Source of the DNA: an uncultured Eubacterium sp.
GTDB taxonomy: Bacteria > Bacillota > Clostridia > Peptostreptococcales > Anaerovoracaceae
Assembly: GCA_900551775.1 (NCBI GenBank)
Contig: URXI01000104.1
Location: 1-12,252, forward strand
Direction: 5' to 3'
Length of the DNA: 12,252 nt
The notes beneath the pieces were generated by a model. The model searched no databases. It was not told the origin of the DNA and saw only the letters and a list, made by a program, of their open reading frames with translations. Position numbers and translations under genes: made by a program. This document shows positions 1 through 5,925 of the stretch, piece after piece; position 1 is the first letter of the stretch; each line of letters opens with the position of its first letter.

Positions 1-120
1 AGCCTGAGAGAGAAGCTGCCGGACTATATGGTTCCCAAGAAAATCATTTTCGTCGACCACCTGCCCATGACCAGCAACGGAAAGACCGACCGCAGGAGTT
101 TGGAGGACAGGCTCAGATGA
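1..120 (+). CDS. dltA: DltA, D-alanine--teichoic acid carrier protein ligase (3' end only)
   Basis: Only the last 39 codons are present, in frame from base 1 to a TGA at 118-120. The tail reads LPDYMVPKKI then MTSNGKTDRRSL, which is the C-terminal subdomain of the ANL adenylation superfamily. The lysine in NGKTDRR (codon 82-84) is the conserved residue that contacts the adenylate. The family member DltA activates D-alanine with ATP and loads it on the phosphopantetheine of DltC in the cytoplasm. The tail alone does not separate DltA from other adenylation enzymes; the call rests on dltB, dltC and dltD following directly. The stop overlaps the dltB start (ATGA), which suggests translational coupling. 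Confidence 0.9.
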   Translation, partial: SLREKLPDYMVPKKIIFVDHLPMTSNGKTDRRSLEDRLR

Positions 121-1277
121 CATTATTTGGAGATTTTTACTTTTTCGAATGGGCGGCGGTCCTGCTGCTGCCGGCAGTGGTTTTAGGCGTAATGGAAAAG
201 CCGATCAAATACTACGGTTTTGCCGCCACACTGTTTTTCATCTATATGGCGATGCGGGATCGGCCGGAGGGGATTCTATATCTGGCAGTATACTGTCTTT
301 TGGAATTTACCTTGGTGAAGGTGTATCTGAAAATCACGGCAGCAAAGGGGAGGAACCCGCGCATCTATTGGACATTTTTGCTGCTGTCCCTGGCGCCGCT
401 GATCGCCTTTAAACTTTCCGGTTATTTAGGAAACTCCCTTTTTGCATTCATAGGCATTTCCTATATGACCTTCAAGTCGGTACAGATGATCATCGAAATC
501 TACGATGGGATCATTAAAGAGTGCAATACTTTTGAATTCCTGTATTTTTTGATATTTTTTCCCTGTCTCTCGTCGGGGCCTATAGACAGGAGCCGCCGCT
601 TTCACGAGGACTTCACAGGTCCAAAATCCAGGCAGGCTTATTTGGAAATGGCGGGCAGCGGTCTTTTCAAAATCTGTTTGGGTCTGGCATATAAATTTGC
701 TTTTGCCATGGTCTTTTACAAGATTCTGACCCAGCTTGGCATGGACGGTACCTTGCAGTCCGATCTGATCTACATGTATACATACGGATTTTATCTGTTC
801 TTCGACTTTGCCGGTTACAGCCTGATGGCGGTTGGCATGAGCTACTTATTTGGCATCGCCAGCCCGGACAACTTTAACAGGCCCTTTGTGAGCCTGGATA
901 TGAAGGAATTCTGGGACAGATGGCACATCAGCCTCTCCCATTGGTTCAGGGATTTTATCTTTTCACGCTTTATGATGAAGGCGATCAGAGGAAAGTGGTT
1001 TGCCAGCAAGCTGACTGGCGCTTCATTTGGCTTTATTATCAACATGTTCGTGATGGGCGTCTGGCACGGTCTGGATATCTATTACCTGATTTACGGGTTA
1101 TACCACGGCGTGCTGCTGGCTGCAACGGAGGTTTATCAAAAGAAATCAAAATTTCATAAGAAACATAAAAAGGAGAGATGGTACCGGATGATCAGCTGGT
1201 TCATCACCTTCAATCTAGTCATGTTCGGCTTTTTTATCTTCTCTGGAAGATTTACGGATTTGGTCGGGCTCAGTTAA
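117..1277 (+). CDS. dltB: DltB, MBOAT-family D-alanyl transfer protein
   Basis: A 386-residue polytopic membrane protein of the MBOAT (membrane-bound O-acyltransferase) family, close to the usual DltB length. DltB accepts D-alanine from DltC on the cytoplasmic face and passes it toward the cell surface for teichoic acid modification. The two family histidines are visible: H270 in DRWHISLSHW and H317 in VWHGLD. Their spacing of 47 residues matches the spacing I recall for the H289/H336 pair of Streptococcus thermophilus DltB. Many hydrophobic segments are spread over the whole length. The start is the ATG that overlaps the dltA stop, with GGAGG at 102-106 upstream. The next gene, dltC, follows after 21 bases. 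No frameshift or missing key residue is seen. Confidence 0.96.
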   Translation: MTLFGDFYFFEWAAVLLLPAVVLGVMEKPIKYYGFAATLFFIYMAMRDRPEGILYLAVYCLLEFTLVKVYLKITAAKGRNPRIYWTFLLLSLAPLIAFKLSGYLGNSLFAFIGISYMTFKSVQMIIEIYDGIIKECNTFEFLYFLIFFPCLSSGPIDRSRRFHEDFTGPKSRQAYLEMAGSGLFKICLGLAYKFAFAMVFYKILTQLGMDGTLQSDLIYMYTYGFYLFFDFAGYSLMAVGMSYLFGIASPDNFNRPFVSLDMKEFWDRWHISLSHWFRDFIFSRFMMKAIRGKWFASKLTGASFGFIINMFVMGVWHGLDIYYLIYGLYHGVLLAATEVYQKKSKFHKKHKKERWYRMISWFITFNLVMFGFFIFSGRFTDLVGLS

Positions 1278-1298
1278 TTACACAAAAGGAGAATTGCT

Positions 1299-1529
1299 AT
1301 GGAAGAGAAAATTTTAGACATGTTAGAGGAAATCTGCGGAGACGATATCGTAAAAGAGAATTTGGATATCAATCTTTTGGAGGAAGATCTGATCGATTCA
1401 CTGGATTATACGGAGCTTCTCGTTTCTATCGAAGAAGCCTTTGGCATCATCATGTCGCCGTCAGAATTTACCAGGGAGCAGATGGACACGCCGAGAAAAA
1501 TCATAGAACAAGTAAAAGTCCGGAGTTAG
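1299..1529 (+). CDS. dltC: DltC, D-alanyl carrier protein
   Basis: A 76-residue acidic carrier protein, typical of DltC. The phosphopantetheine attachment site is Ser34 in the DLIDSLDYTE motif, in the usual place at the start of helix 2. DltC carries D-alanine as a thioester from DltA to the membrane acyltransferase DltB. The ATG at 1299 has AGGAG at 1287-1291, seven bases upstream. The gene sits between dltB and dltD and its stop lies two bases before the dltD start. The sequence alone could also be a generic acyl carrier protein, but the operon position makes DltC nearly certain. Confidence 0.96.
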   Translation: MEEKILDMLEEICGDDIVKENLDINLLEEDLIDSLDYTELLVSIEEAFGIIMSPSEFTREQMDTPRKIIEQVKVRS

Positions 1530-1531
1530 AC

Positions 1532-2713
1532 ATGAAAAAGATTGCAGCATTTGTTACGGCGCTGGCCCTGTTTGTGGTCTGTATCATCGCCTTTCATTAT
1601 TACAGCGAAGACAGGATAGCGACGAACAATCCTAATTTTGGCACCTGGATCAGCAAAGAAAAGGATTTGTCCTATGAAGCGGTCAAGGCGAACACCCACG
1701 AGGATACGGTGTTGATGCTGGGGTCTTCGGAATTCCAGCACGGCAGAAAGACGCCTTATCATCCCAGTTGGATTTTCCGCAGACAGAATATGGACGTCAT
1801 GTGCATCGGAGCTGCGTATAATCAAAGCCTGTCCCATACCATCACGCTGGCATCCATCGCGCCCGAACTGAAATCGAAAAAGGTGGTCTTGCTTCTCTCA
1901 CCTTCCTGGTTTAATAAACACGGGGTGAAAGAAGAGGCTTTCTCCATTCGTTTTTCAGAAAGTCAGTATATAGCGATGATGGAAAATCCTCATATCAAAG
2001 AGGAAACGAAAGCTGCTGTGACGGAACGGGTGCTGACGCTCCTTGCTAGGGACAAAGAGATGAAGAAACGGGTGCAAAAATACCGGGACGTCTATCTGGG
2101 CAGCGGCGGCATTCTTGACAGAATCTTTTTGGAGGCTCGCAAGAAATTTGTCAGAGAGAAAGAAATTGCCATGGTCAGTGAAGCATGGATTGCCAGCGGG
2201 CAGAAGAACTATAAAAAATATGAGCCGCCTGCACCTGTAAAAGAGAATCCGGATTGGGCTGCCCTTGAGGATAGGGCAGAGGTAGAGTATGTGCAGCAGC
2301 CGCAGAACCGATTCCACATGATAGACAAATTCTATCGAGAGAAGATCGTTCCGCGGATGAAGGACAAGCGGCAGTCAGACTTACAAAAAAGCTATGGAAC
2401 TTCGCCGGAATACGGCGATCTCCGGCTGTTTCTCGATGTCTGCAGGCAGGAAAACGTAGATATCTGTCTGGTTCTTCTGCCGGTGAACGGCTACTGGTAT
2501 GACTATACAGGCTTTCCGAGGGAGGGCAGACAGCAATTTGTGAAAAAAGTAGAGAACATTGCGCAGGAATACAATGTAGAGACTTGCAATTTGTTCAATG
2601 AAGGTTACACGCCGGGGTTCTTAGAAGACGCAGTACATCCGGCGGGGAAAGGCTGGGTAAGGATTAATGAAGAAGTTTACAAGTTTTTTAGGCAAGGTAA
2701 GACAAGTGCTTAG
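1532..2713 (+). CDS. dltD: DltD, membrane-anchored D-alanyl transfer protein
   Basis: A 393-residue protein with an N-terminal hydrophobic anchor (about residues 5-24) followed by a large extracytoplasmic SGNH/GDSL-like domain. The nucleophile region is LGSSEFQ (S65/S66) and the other catalytic block is DAVHPAGKGW with D366 and H369. In the known pathway DltD does the last step, putting D-alanine on lipoteichoic or wall teichoic acid outside the cell. The open frame continues upstream to 1178 but that part lies inside dltB and dltC. The ATG at 1532 has CGGAG six bases upstream and is followed at once by a membrane anchor, so it is the true start. The 3' end overlaps the small dltX-like frame by 47 bases. 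Confidence 0.95.
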   Translation: MKKIAAFVTALALFVVCIIAFHYYSEDRIATNNPNFGTWISKEKDLSYEAVKANTHEDTVLMLGSSEFQHGRKTPYHPSWIFRRQNMDVMCIGAAYNQSLSHTITLASIAPELKSKKVVLLLSPSWFNKHGVKEEAFSIRFSESQYIAMMENPHIKEETKAAVTERVLTLLARDKEMKKRVQKYRDVYLGSGGILDRIFLEARKKFVREKEIAMVSEAWIASGQKNYKKYEPPAPVKENPDWAALEDRAEVEYVQQPQNRFHMIDKFYREKIVPRMKDKRQSDLQKSYGTSPEYGDLRLFLDVCRQENVDICLVLLPVNGYWYDYTGFPREGRQQFVKKVENIAQEYNVETCNLFNEGYTPGFLEDAVHPAGKGWVRINEEVYKFFRQGKTSA

Positions 2714-2828
2714 CAGGGAATATGTGATCTATACGATGCTTTTCCTCGCTTTGATGCTGATCGTGTATTTTTATCTGCTCCTTTCAGGACCGGCTGAGAC
2801 ACCACAGTTCACCTATTCGGAATTCTGA
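2667..2828 (+). CDS. dltX: DltX-like small membrane protein
   Basis: A 53-codon frame overlapping the last 47 bases of dltD in another frame. It has a basic N-terminus (K2, K3, K10, R12, R17), one hydrophobic helix at about residues 20-39, a short linker with GP, and the C-terminus PQFTYSEF. DltX proteins are about 45-50 residues with one helix and a terminal FIYNEF-like motif. The motif tyrosine (here Y50) is reported as the acyl acceptor between DltB and DltD. The ATG at 2667 has AAGG at 2659-2662, four bases upstream. A GTG at 2706, with AAGG at 2694-2697, is an alternative start giving 40 residues. In the Firmicutes operons I know of, dltX lies before dltA; here it follows dltD. I call this from the motif, topology and context, without an alignment. 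Confidence 0.85.
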   Translation: MKKFTSFLGKVRQVLSREYVIYTMLFLALMLIVYFYLLLSGPAETPQFTYSEF

Positions 2829-2850
2829 TATTGGTGCAAAAGTAACGGTT

Positions 2851-2883
2851 TTGTTTGCGGTTCTCTCCTAAATATGATAGAAT
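2851..2883 (+). promoter_or_regulatory. Probable sigma-A promoter of the thioesterase gene
   Basis: Two overlapping registers are visible. One is TTGTTT (2851-2856), a 16-base spacer and TATGAT (2873-2878). The other is TTGCGG (2855-2860), a 17-base spacer and TAGAAT (2878-2883). Either would start transcription around 2885-2890, just before the ribosome binding site at 2905-2908. No strong terminator is seen between dltX and this point, so read-through from dlt is possible. Confidence 0.55.
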
Positions 2884-2917
2884 ATTAGGCAGTTTTAATG
2901 GAATGGAGATGACAGAA

Positions 2918-3370
2918 GTGAAAGATAAAGAATTAGCCAAAGAGATAGAAGAAATTCTCGAGGATAACAGGCAGCTGGCAGAAAGGGTCAATGCCAGGCT
3001 GAATCTGCAATTGGTGGACTGCAGCAGAGAAGAGGGCTTCGCCGAGTTTGCCTTTGATGTGGAGGAATGGTGTCTGAACCCTTATGACGGCGTCCATGGC
3101 GGCGTCATCTGCACACTCTTTGACACGGGCCTGGGCATCGGTGCAGTGGCGCTGACACAGAAGATGGTTTCTACGACAGACATTTCGGTCAGCTACCTGA
3201 GGCCGATGAACGGCAAACGTTATATCATCCGTGCAGAATATACTCAGATGGGGAGAAGGATGGTCCGCAGCACGGGCAAAGCGATCGATGCAGAGACCGG
3301 CGTGGTCTGCGCCACGTCTATGGCCAGCTTCGTGCTGACCGAGTCGAGAAAAAAGGGACTGCAGGTATAA
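2918..3370 (+). CDS. PaaI-like hotdog-fold thioesterase
   Basis: About 150 residues with the hotdog thioesterase signature HGGVICTLFDTGLGIG (H60, D69 from the chosen start). It is followed by strands typical of the family, such as TTDISVSYLRPM and GKAIDAETGVVCATS. PaaI/YdiI-type enzymes hydrolyse acyl-CoA or aryl-CoA thioesters in the cytoplasm; the substrate here cannot be told. The start is a choice: GTG at 2918 has GGAG nine bases upstream. ATG at 2909 and 2903 are in frame but have the Shine-Dalgarno abutting or behind them, and a TTG at 2855 would lie inside the promoter. The first 25 residues are a charged helix. It is flanked by dltX and a TetR gene with its own promoter, so it is probably a single-gene unit. 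Confidence 0.85.
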   Translation: MKDKELAKEIEEILEDNRQLAERVNARLNLQLVDCSREEGFAEFAFDVEEWCLNPYDGVHGGVICTLFDTGLGIGAVALTQKMVSTTDISVSYLRPMNGKRYIIRAEYTQMGRRMVRSTGKAIDAETGVVCATSMASFVLTESRKKGLQV

Positions 3371-3387
3371 ATATTCTTGAATAGGTC

Positions 3388-3416
3388 TTCACAAAAACGG
3401 TCAATGGGTTTACGAT
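3388..3416 (+). promoter_or_regulatory. Probable sigma-A promoter of the tetR-ABC operon
   Basis: TTCACA (3388-3393) matches the -35 consensus at five of six bases. It is followed by a 17-base spacer and TACGAT (3411-3416), four of six for the -10. The expected start is near 3422-3424. The left arm of a long inverted repeat fills the spacer, so a regulator bound there would block RNA polymerase. Confidence 0.55.
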
Positions 3417-3438
3417 AGAGAAAACTCATTGACCGTTT
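3395..3438. repeat. 17-bp inverted repeat, candidate TetR operator
   Basis: The arms are 3395-3411 and 3422-3438 with a 10-base centre. They match at 16 of 17 positions; the odd one would be a G-U pair in RNA. The core is CGGTCAATG / CATTGACCG. The repeat covers the promoter spacer, the -10 region and the likely start site of the tetR gene. TetR-family proteins commonly bind such palindromes in their own promoters. Just beyond, ACCGTTTCGGT (3432-3442) is a smaller palindrome sharing the right arm. It could instead be a terminator for the thioesterase transcript, but only TTT follows the stem. Confidence 0.6.
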
Positions 3439-3456
3439 CGGTATATGGAGGTAATT

Positions 3457-4074
3457 ATGAACGACAAATTCTGGGCACTGTCGAAGGAGAAGCAGGACCG
3501 CATCATCAATTCGGCGCTGGAGGTATTCGCCAGGAATGAATACAAGAAGGCGCCCATGTCTGAAATTGCCAGTGCAGCGGGGATTTCTAAGTCATTGCTT
3601 TTTTACTATTTTCACAACAAAAAGGAATTATTTATTTTTTTATATGACTACGCCATCAGCTTCCAGCTTCAGAAACTGAGAGAGACAGGGATCATGGAGG
3701 AAACTGATTTCATGGAGATGTTCAGAAAATCCGTTCACGTCAAGTGTCAGGTGGCAAAGGAATACACCTATATGAATCAATTCCTCATCAGGGCATATTT
3801 TGAGGATGAGCCGGAAATTATGGATGCGCTGGGACCAAAGCTGAAAGGGCTGATCGACGAGAGTTCAGAGCTGCTGCTGGAAATCATCGATAAGTCCAAG
3901 TTCAAGGAAGAATCAGATGCAGCTATGCTGCTGAAAATCAGTGTCTGGATAGGAGAGGGTTATATGCTTCGGCAGATGAGAGAGAAGGACACGGATATCG
4001 ACCAGTGGGAAAGAGATTTTCTGGAAGTGATTGCGTTTTGGAAGAAGAACCATTATCAGGAGGAATACATATGA
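3457..4074 (+). CDS. TetR/AcrR-family transcriptional regulator
   Basis: A 205-residue protein with an N-terminal TetR helix-turn-helix at about residues 12-60. The blocks RIINSALEVFARNEYKK, MSEIASAAGISKSLLFYYF and HNKKELF are the usual helix 1, recognition region and helix 4 start. The rest is a helical ligand-binding and dimer domain that I cannot assign to a ligand. The start is the ATG at 3457 with GGAGG at 3447-3451, five bases upstream. A frame-compatible ATG at 3445 lies on top of that ribosome binding site and is rejected. The stop overlaps the ATPase start (ATGA), so the three genes are coupled. It probably represses its own operon, including the exporter, through the palindrome upstream. 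Confidence 0.93.
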   Translation: MNDKFWALSKEKQDRIINSALEVFARNEYKKAPMSEIASAAGISKSLLFYYFHNKKELFIFLYDYAISFQLQKLRETGIMEETDFMEMFRKSVHVKCQVAKEYTYMNQFLIRAYFEDEPEIMDALGPKLKGLIDESSELLLEIIDKSKFKEESDAAMLLKISVWIGEGYMLRQMREKDTDIDQWERDFLEVIAFWKKNHYQEEYI

Positions 4075-4961
4075 GTGTAATTGAAGTGAGCCGTCTGACC
4101 AAAGATTATGGCAGCGGCAAGGGCATCTTTGATGTCAATCTCAACGTGGAAGAGGGAGAAATCTTTGGCTTCCTGGGACCTAACGGCGCTGGAAAAACCA
4201 CGACCATCAGAAACCTGCTGGGATTTATCAAACCGGACGACGGACAGGTGAGAATCAACGGTCTGGATTGTTTTGCCGAGGCCGAAAGGATTCATCAGAG
4301 CCTGGGCTACCTGGCAGGCGAACTGGCTTTCCTGGACGATCTTTCGGGGAAGCAGATGATCCAGTTTATCGCAGAGATGAAAGGTGTCCGCAGTCAAAAT
4401 CGAATCGATGAATTGATGGGACGCTTTGGTCTTAACCCGCAGGGAAAGATCAAGAAGATGTCCAAGGGCATGAAACAGAAGATCGGTATCGTCTGCGCTT
4501 TTATGAACGATCCGGACATCATCATTTTAGATGAGCCGACCAGCGGATTGGACCCTCTGATGCAGAACGAGTTTGTAGAACTTCTGTTAGAAGAAAAGAA
4601 AAAGGGCAAGACGATTTTTATGTCGTCTCATATCTTTGAAGAGGTAGAACGTACTTGCGACAGGACGGCCATCATCAAGGATGGAAAGATCGTCACCATA
4701 GAAGATATGGCATCCCTGAAGGCAAAGAAGCAGAAATCTTTTGTCATCACCTTTGCCAGTGAGGATGAACGAAAGCGCTTTCAGAAGGAACCCTTTGAAA
4801 TATCAAGGGCAGAGAGGAGCACCGCCACTGTATTGTTATCCGGCGGCGTAGATGAGCTGCTGAAGACACTGGCAGGTTACGGCGTGGGGGATCTGGACGT
4901 GAAAGCGTCATCTCTGGAAGAAATCTTCCTGCGCTATTACGGAGAGGAGGCGGCAAAATGA
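4071..4961 (+). CDS. ABC transporter ATP-binding protein (ABC-2 exporter type)
   Basis: A 296-residue ATPase. Walker A is GPNGAGKTT (K42), the signature is the degenerate SKGMKQK (S131), Walker B is IIILDEPTSGLD (D154, E155) and the switch histidine is H187 in SSHIFEE. A C-terminal extension of about 80 residues follows, as in the DrrA/NatA/BcrA group of drug or ion exporters. It energises the membrane protein encoded next. The ATG at 4071 has AGGAGG at 4058-4063, seven bases upstream, and overlaps the tetR stop. The frame continues upstream to 4005 but only within tetR. Its stop overlaps the permease start. The substrate is unknown; a drug, peptide or lipid-like toxin is plausible from TetR control. 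Confidence 0.95.
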   Translation: MSVIEVSRLTKDYGSGKGIFDVNLNVEEGEIFGFLGPNGAGKTTTIRNLLGFIKPDDGQVRINGLDCFAEAERIHQSLGYLAGELAFLDDLSGKQMIQFIAEMKGVRSQNRIDELMGRFGLNPQGKIKKMSKGMKQKIGIVCAFMNDPDIIILDEPTSGLDPLMQNEFVELLLEEKKKGKTIFMSSHIFEEVERTCDRTAIIKDGKIVTIEDMASLKAKKQKSFVITFASEDERKRFQKEPFEISRAERSTATVLLSGGVDELLKTLAGYGVGDLDVKASSLEEIFLRYYGEEAAK

Positions 4962-5758
4962 TTTCGATACCGCTGTTAAAGAGAAACCTGCGGTCGGGAT
5001 GCAAGCTGATGATCCCCTTCATCGCGATTCTGGCCATGTACAGCATCATGATCATCTGGATGTACGATCCGGAGCTGAACAAAACCCTGGATCAGTTTAA
5101 GGAAATCATGCCGGAGATGATGGCCGCTGTGGGCATGTCGGGCAGCACCGGCACGTTGACTGAGTTTATCCACACGTATCTTTACGGATTCATCATGCTG
5201 TTCATCCCTGTCATTTACGTGATCATGCTGGCAAACAAATTCATCATGCGCTACGTGGATAACGGCTCCATCGCCTGTATCCTGGCGACGGCAAATTCGA
5301 GGAAGACGATCATCTTGACCCAGATGGTGTCCATTTCTCTACTCATCGTTATGCTGATCGCTGTCGCTACAGCTATCGGCGTTGTCAGCAGTGCGGCGAT
5401 GTTTCCGGGAGAGCTGGATATGACAAAATACCTCAAGCTCAACGGGGCAATCGCCCTCTTTGACCTTTGTGTCAGCGGAATCTCGCTCTTTGCGGCTTGT
5501 TTCTTTAATGAGAGCAGGTGGTACCTGGCTGTGGGAGCAGGGCTGCCGCTGGTCTTCTATGTCATTCAGATGATGGCTAACATGGGCGACAAACTGGAGA
5601 ACCTCAAATATGTGACGATCTTTACTTTAATGCCTGGGCAGGACATTCTGGATGGTACTGGAAATGTAGCACTGTGCTGCGTGCTGATGGCAGTCATCTG
5701 GCTGGTGCTCTATGTCATCGGAGGATGCATCTTTGCAAGAAAAGACTTGTCCGTATGA
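4958..5758 (+). CDS. ABC-2 type transporter permease
   Basis: A 266-residue membrane protein with about six hydrophobic helices: near residues 17-36, 75-95, 118-145, 160-180, 188-207 and 236-258. The cytoplasmic loop DNGSIACILATANSRK after the second helix is typical of ABC-2 permeases. It forms the pore of an exporter with the ATPase just upstream, probably as a dimer. The start overlaps the ATPase stop, with GGAGAGGAGG at 4941-4950 seven bases ahead. The gene ends 34 bases before a strong terminator, so tetR, ATPase and permease form a three-gene operon. No family-specific substrate motif was recognised. Confidence 0.9.
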   Translation: MISIPLLKRNLRSGCKLMIPFIAILAMYSIMIIWMYDPELNKTLDQFKEIMPEMMAAVGMSGSTGTLTEFIHTYLYGFIMLFIPVIYVIMLANKFIMRYVDNGSIACILATANSRKTIILTQMVSISLLIVMLIAVATAIGVVSSAAMFPGELDMTKYLKLNGAIALFDLCVSGISLFAACFFNESRWYLAVGAGLPLVFYVIQMMANMGDKLENLKYVTIFTLMPGQDILDGTGNVALCCVLMAVIWLVLYVIGGCIFARKDLSV

Positions 5759-5792
5759 TAGAGGATGCAGGCAATCTGTTATTGGGAAAAGG

Positions 5793-5829
5793 GAGTCTTC
5801 CAGAAAATGGAGACTCTTTTTTATTTTTT
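5793..5829 (+). terminator. Intrinsic terminator of the tetR-ABC operon
   Basis: GAGTCT (5793-5798) pairs with AGACTC (5811-5816), and CCA (5800-5802) pairs with TGG (5808-5810) across a one-base bulge. The loop is GAAAA. It is followed by TTTTTTATTTTTT (5817-5829). Confidence 0.9.
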
Positions 5830-5853
5830 GCTGCGACTTTTTTAGAAAAGCGC

Positions 5854-5882
5854 TTGTTAATTAGATTGCTAAACATTACAAT
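5854..5882 (+). promoter_or_regulatory. Sigma-A promoter of the c-di-GMP / hybrid kinase operon
   Basis: TTGTTA (5854-5859), a 17-base spacer, and TACAAT (5877-5882), each close to consensus. The start would be near 5889, giving a short leader of about 37 bases before the ATG at 5926. That leaves no room for a riboswitch. Confidence 0.75.
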
Positions 5883-5925
5883 GGTAAACAAGAGGAACGA
5901 CTTGCAGTGTGAAGGAGAGTAAGAA

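Noticed and set aside
1178..1531. N-terminal extension of dltD
   Set aside because: It lies inside dltB and dltC in another frame. The ATG at 1532 has its own ribosome binding site and is followed by the membrane anchor.
2829..2860. Terminator after dltX
   Set aside because: Only a 5-bp CAAAA/TTTTG stem is visible, without a GC-rich stem or T-run.
5883..5925. c-di-GMP riboswitch before the GGDEF/EAL gene
   Set aside because: The leader is only about 37 bases and shows no riboswitch core.
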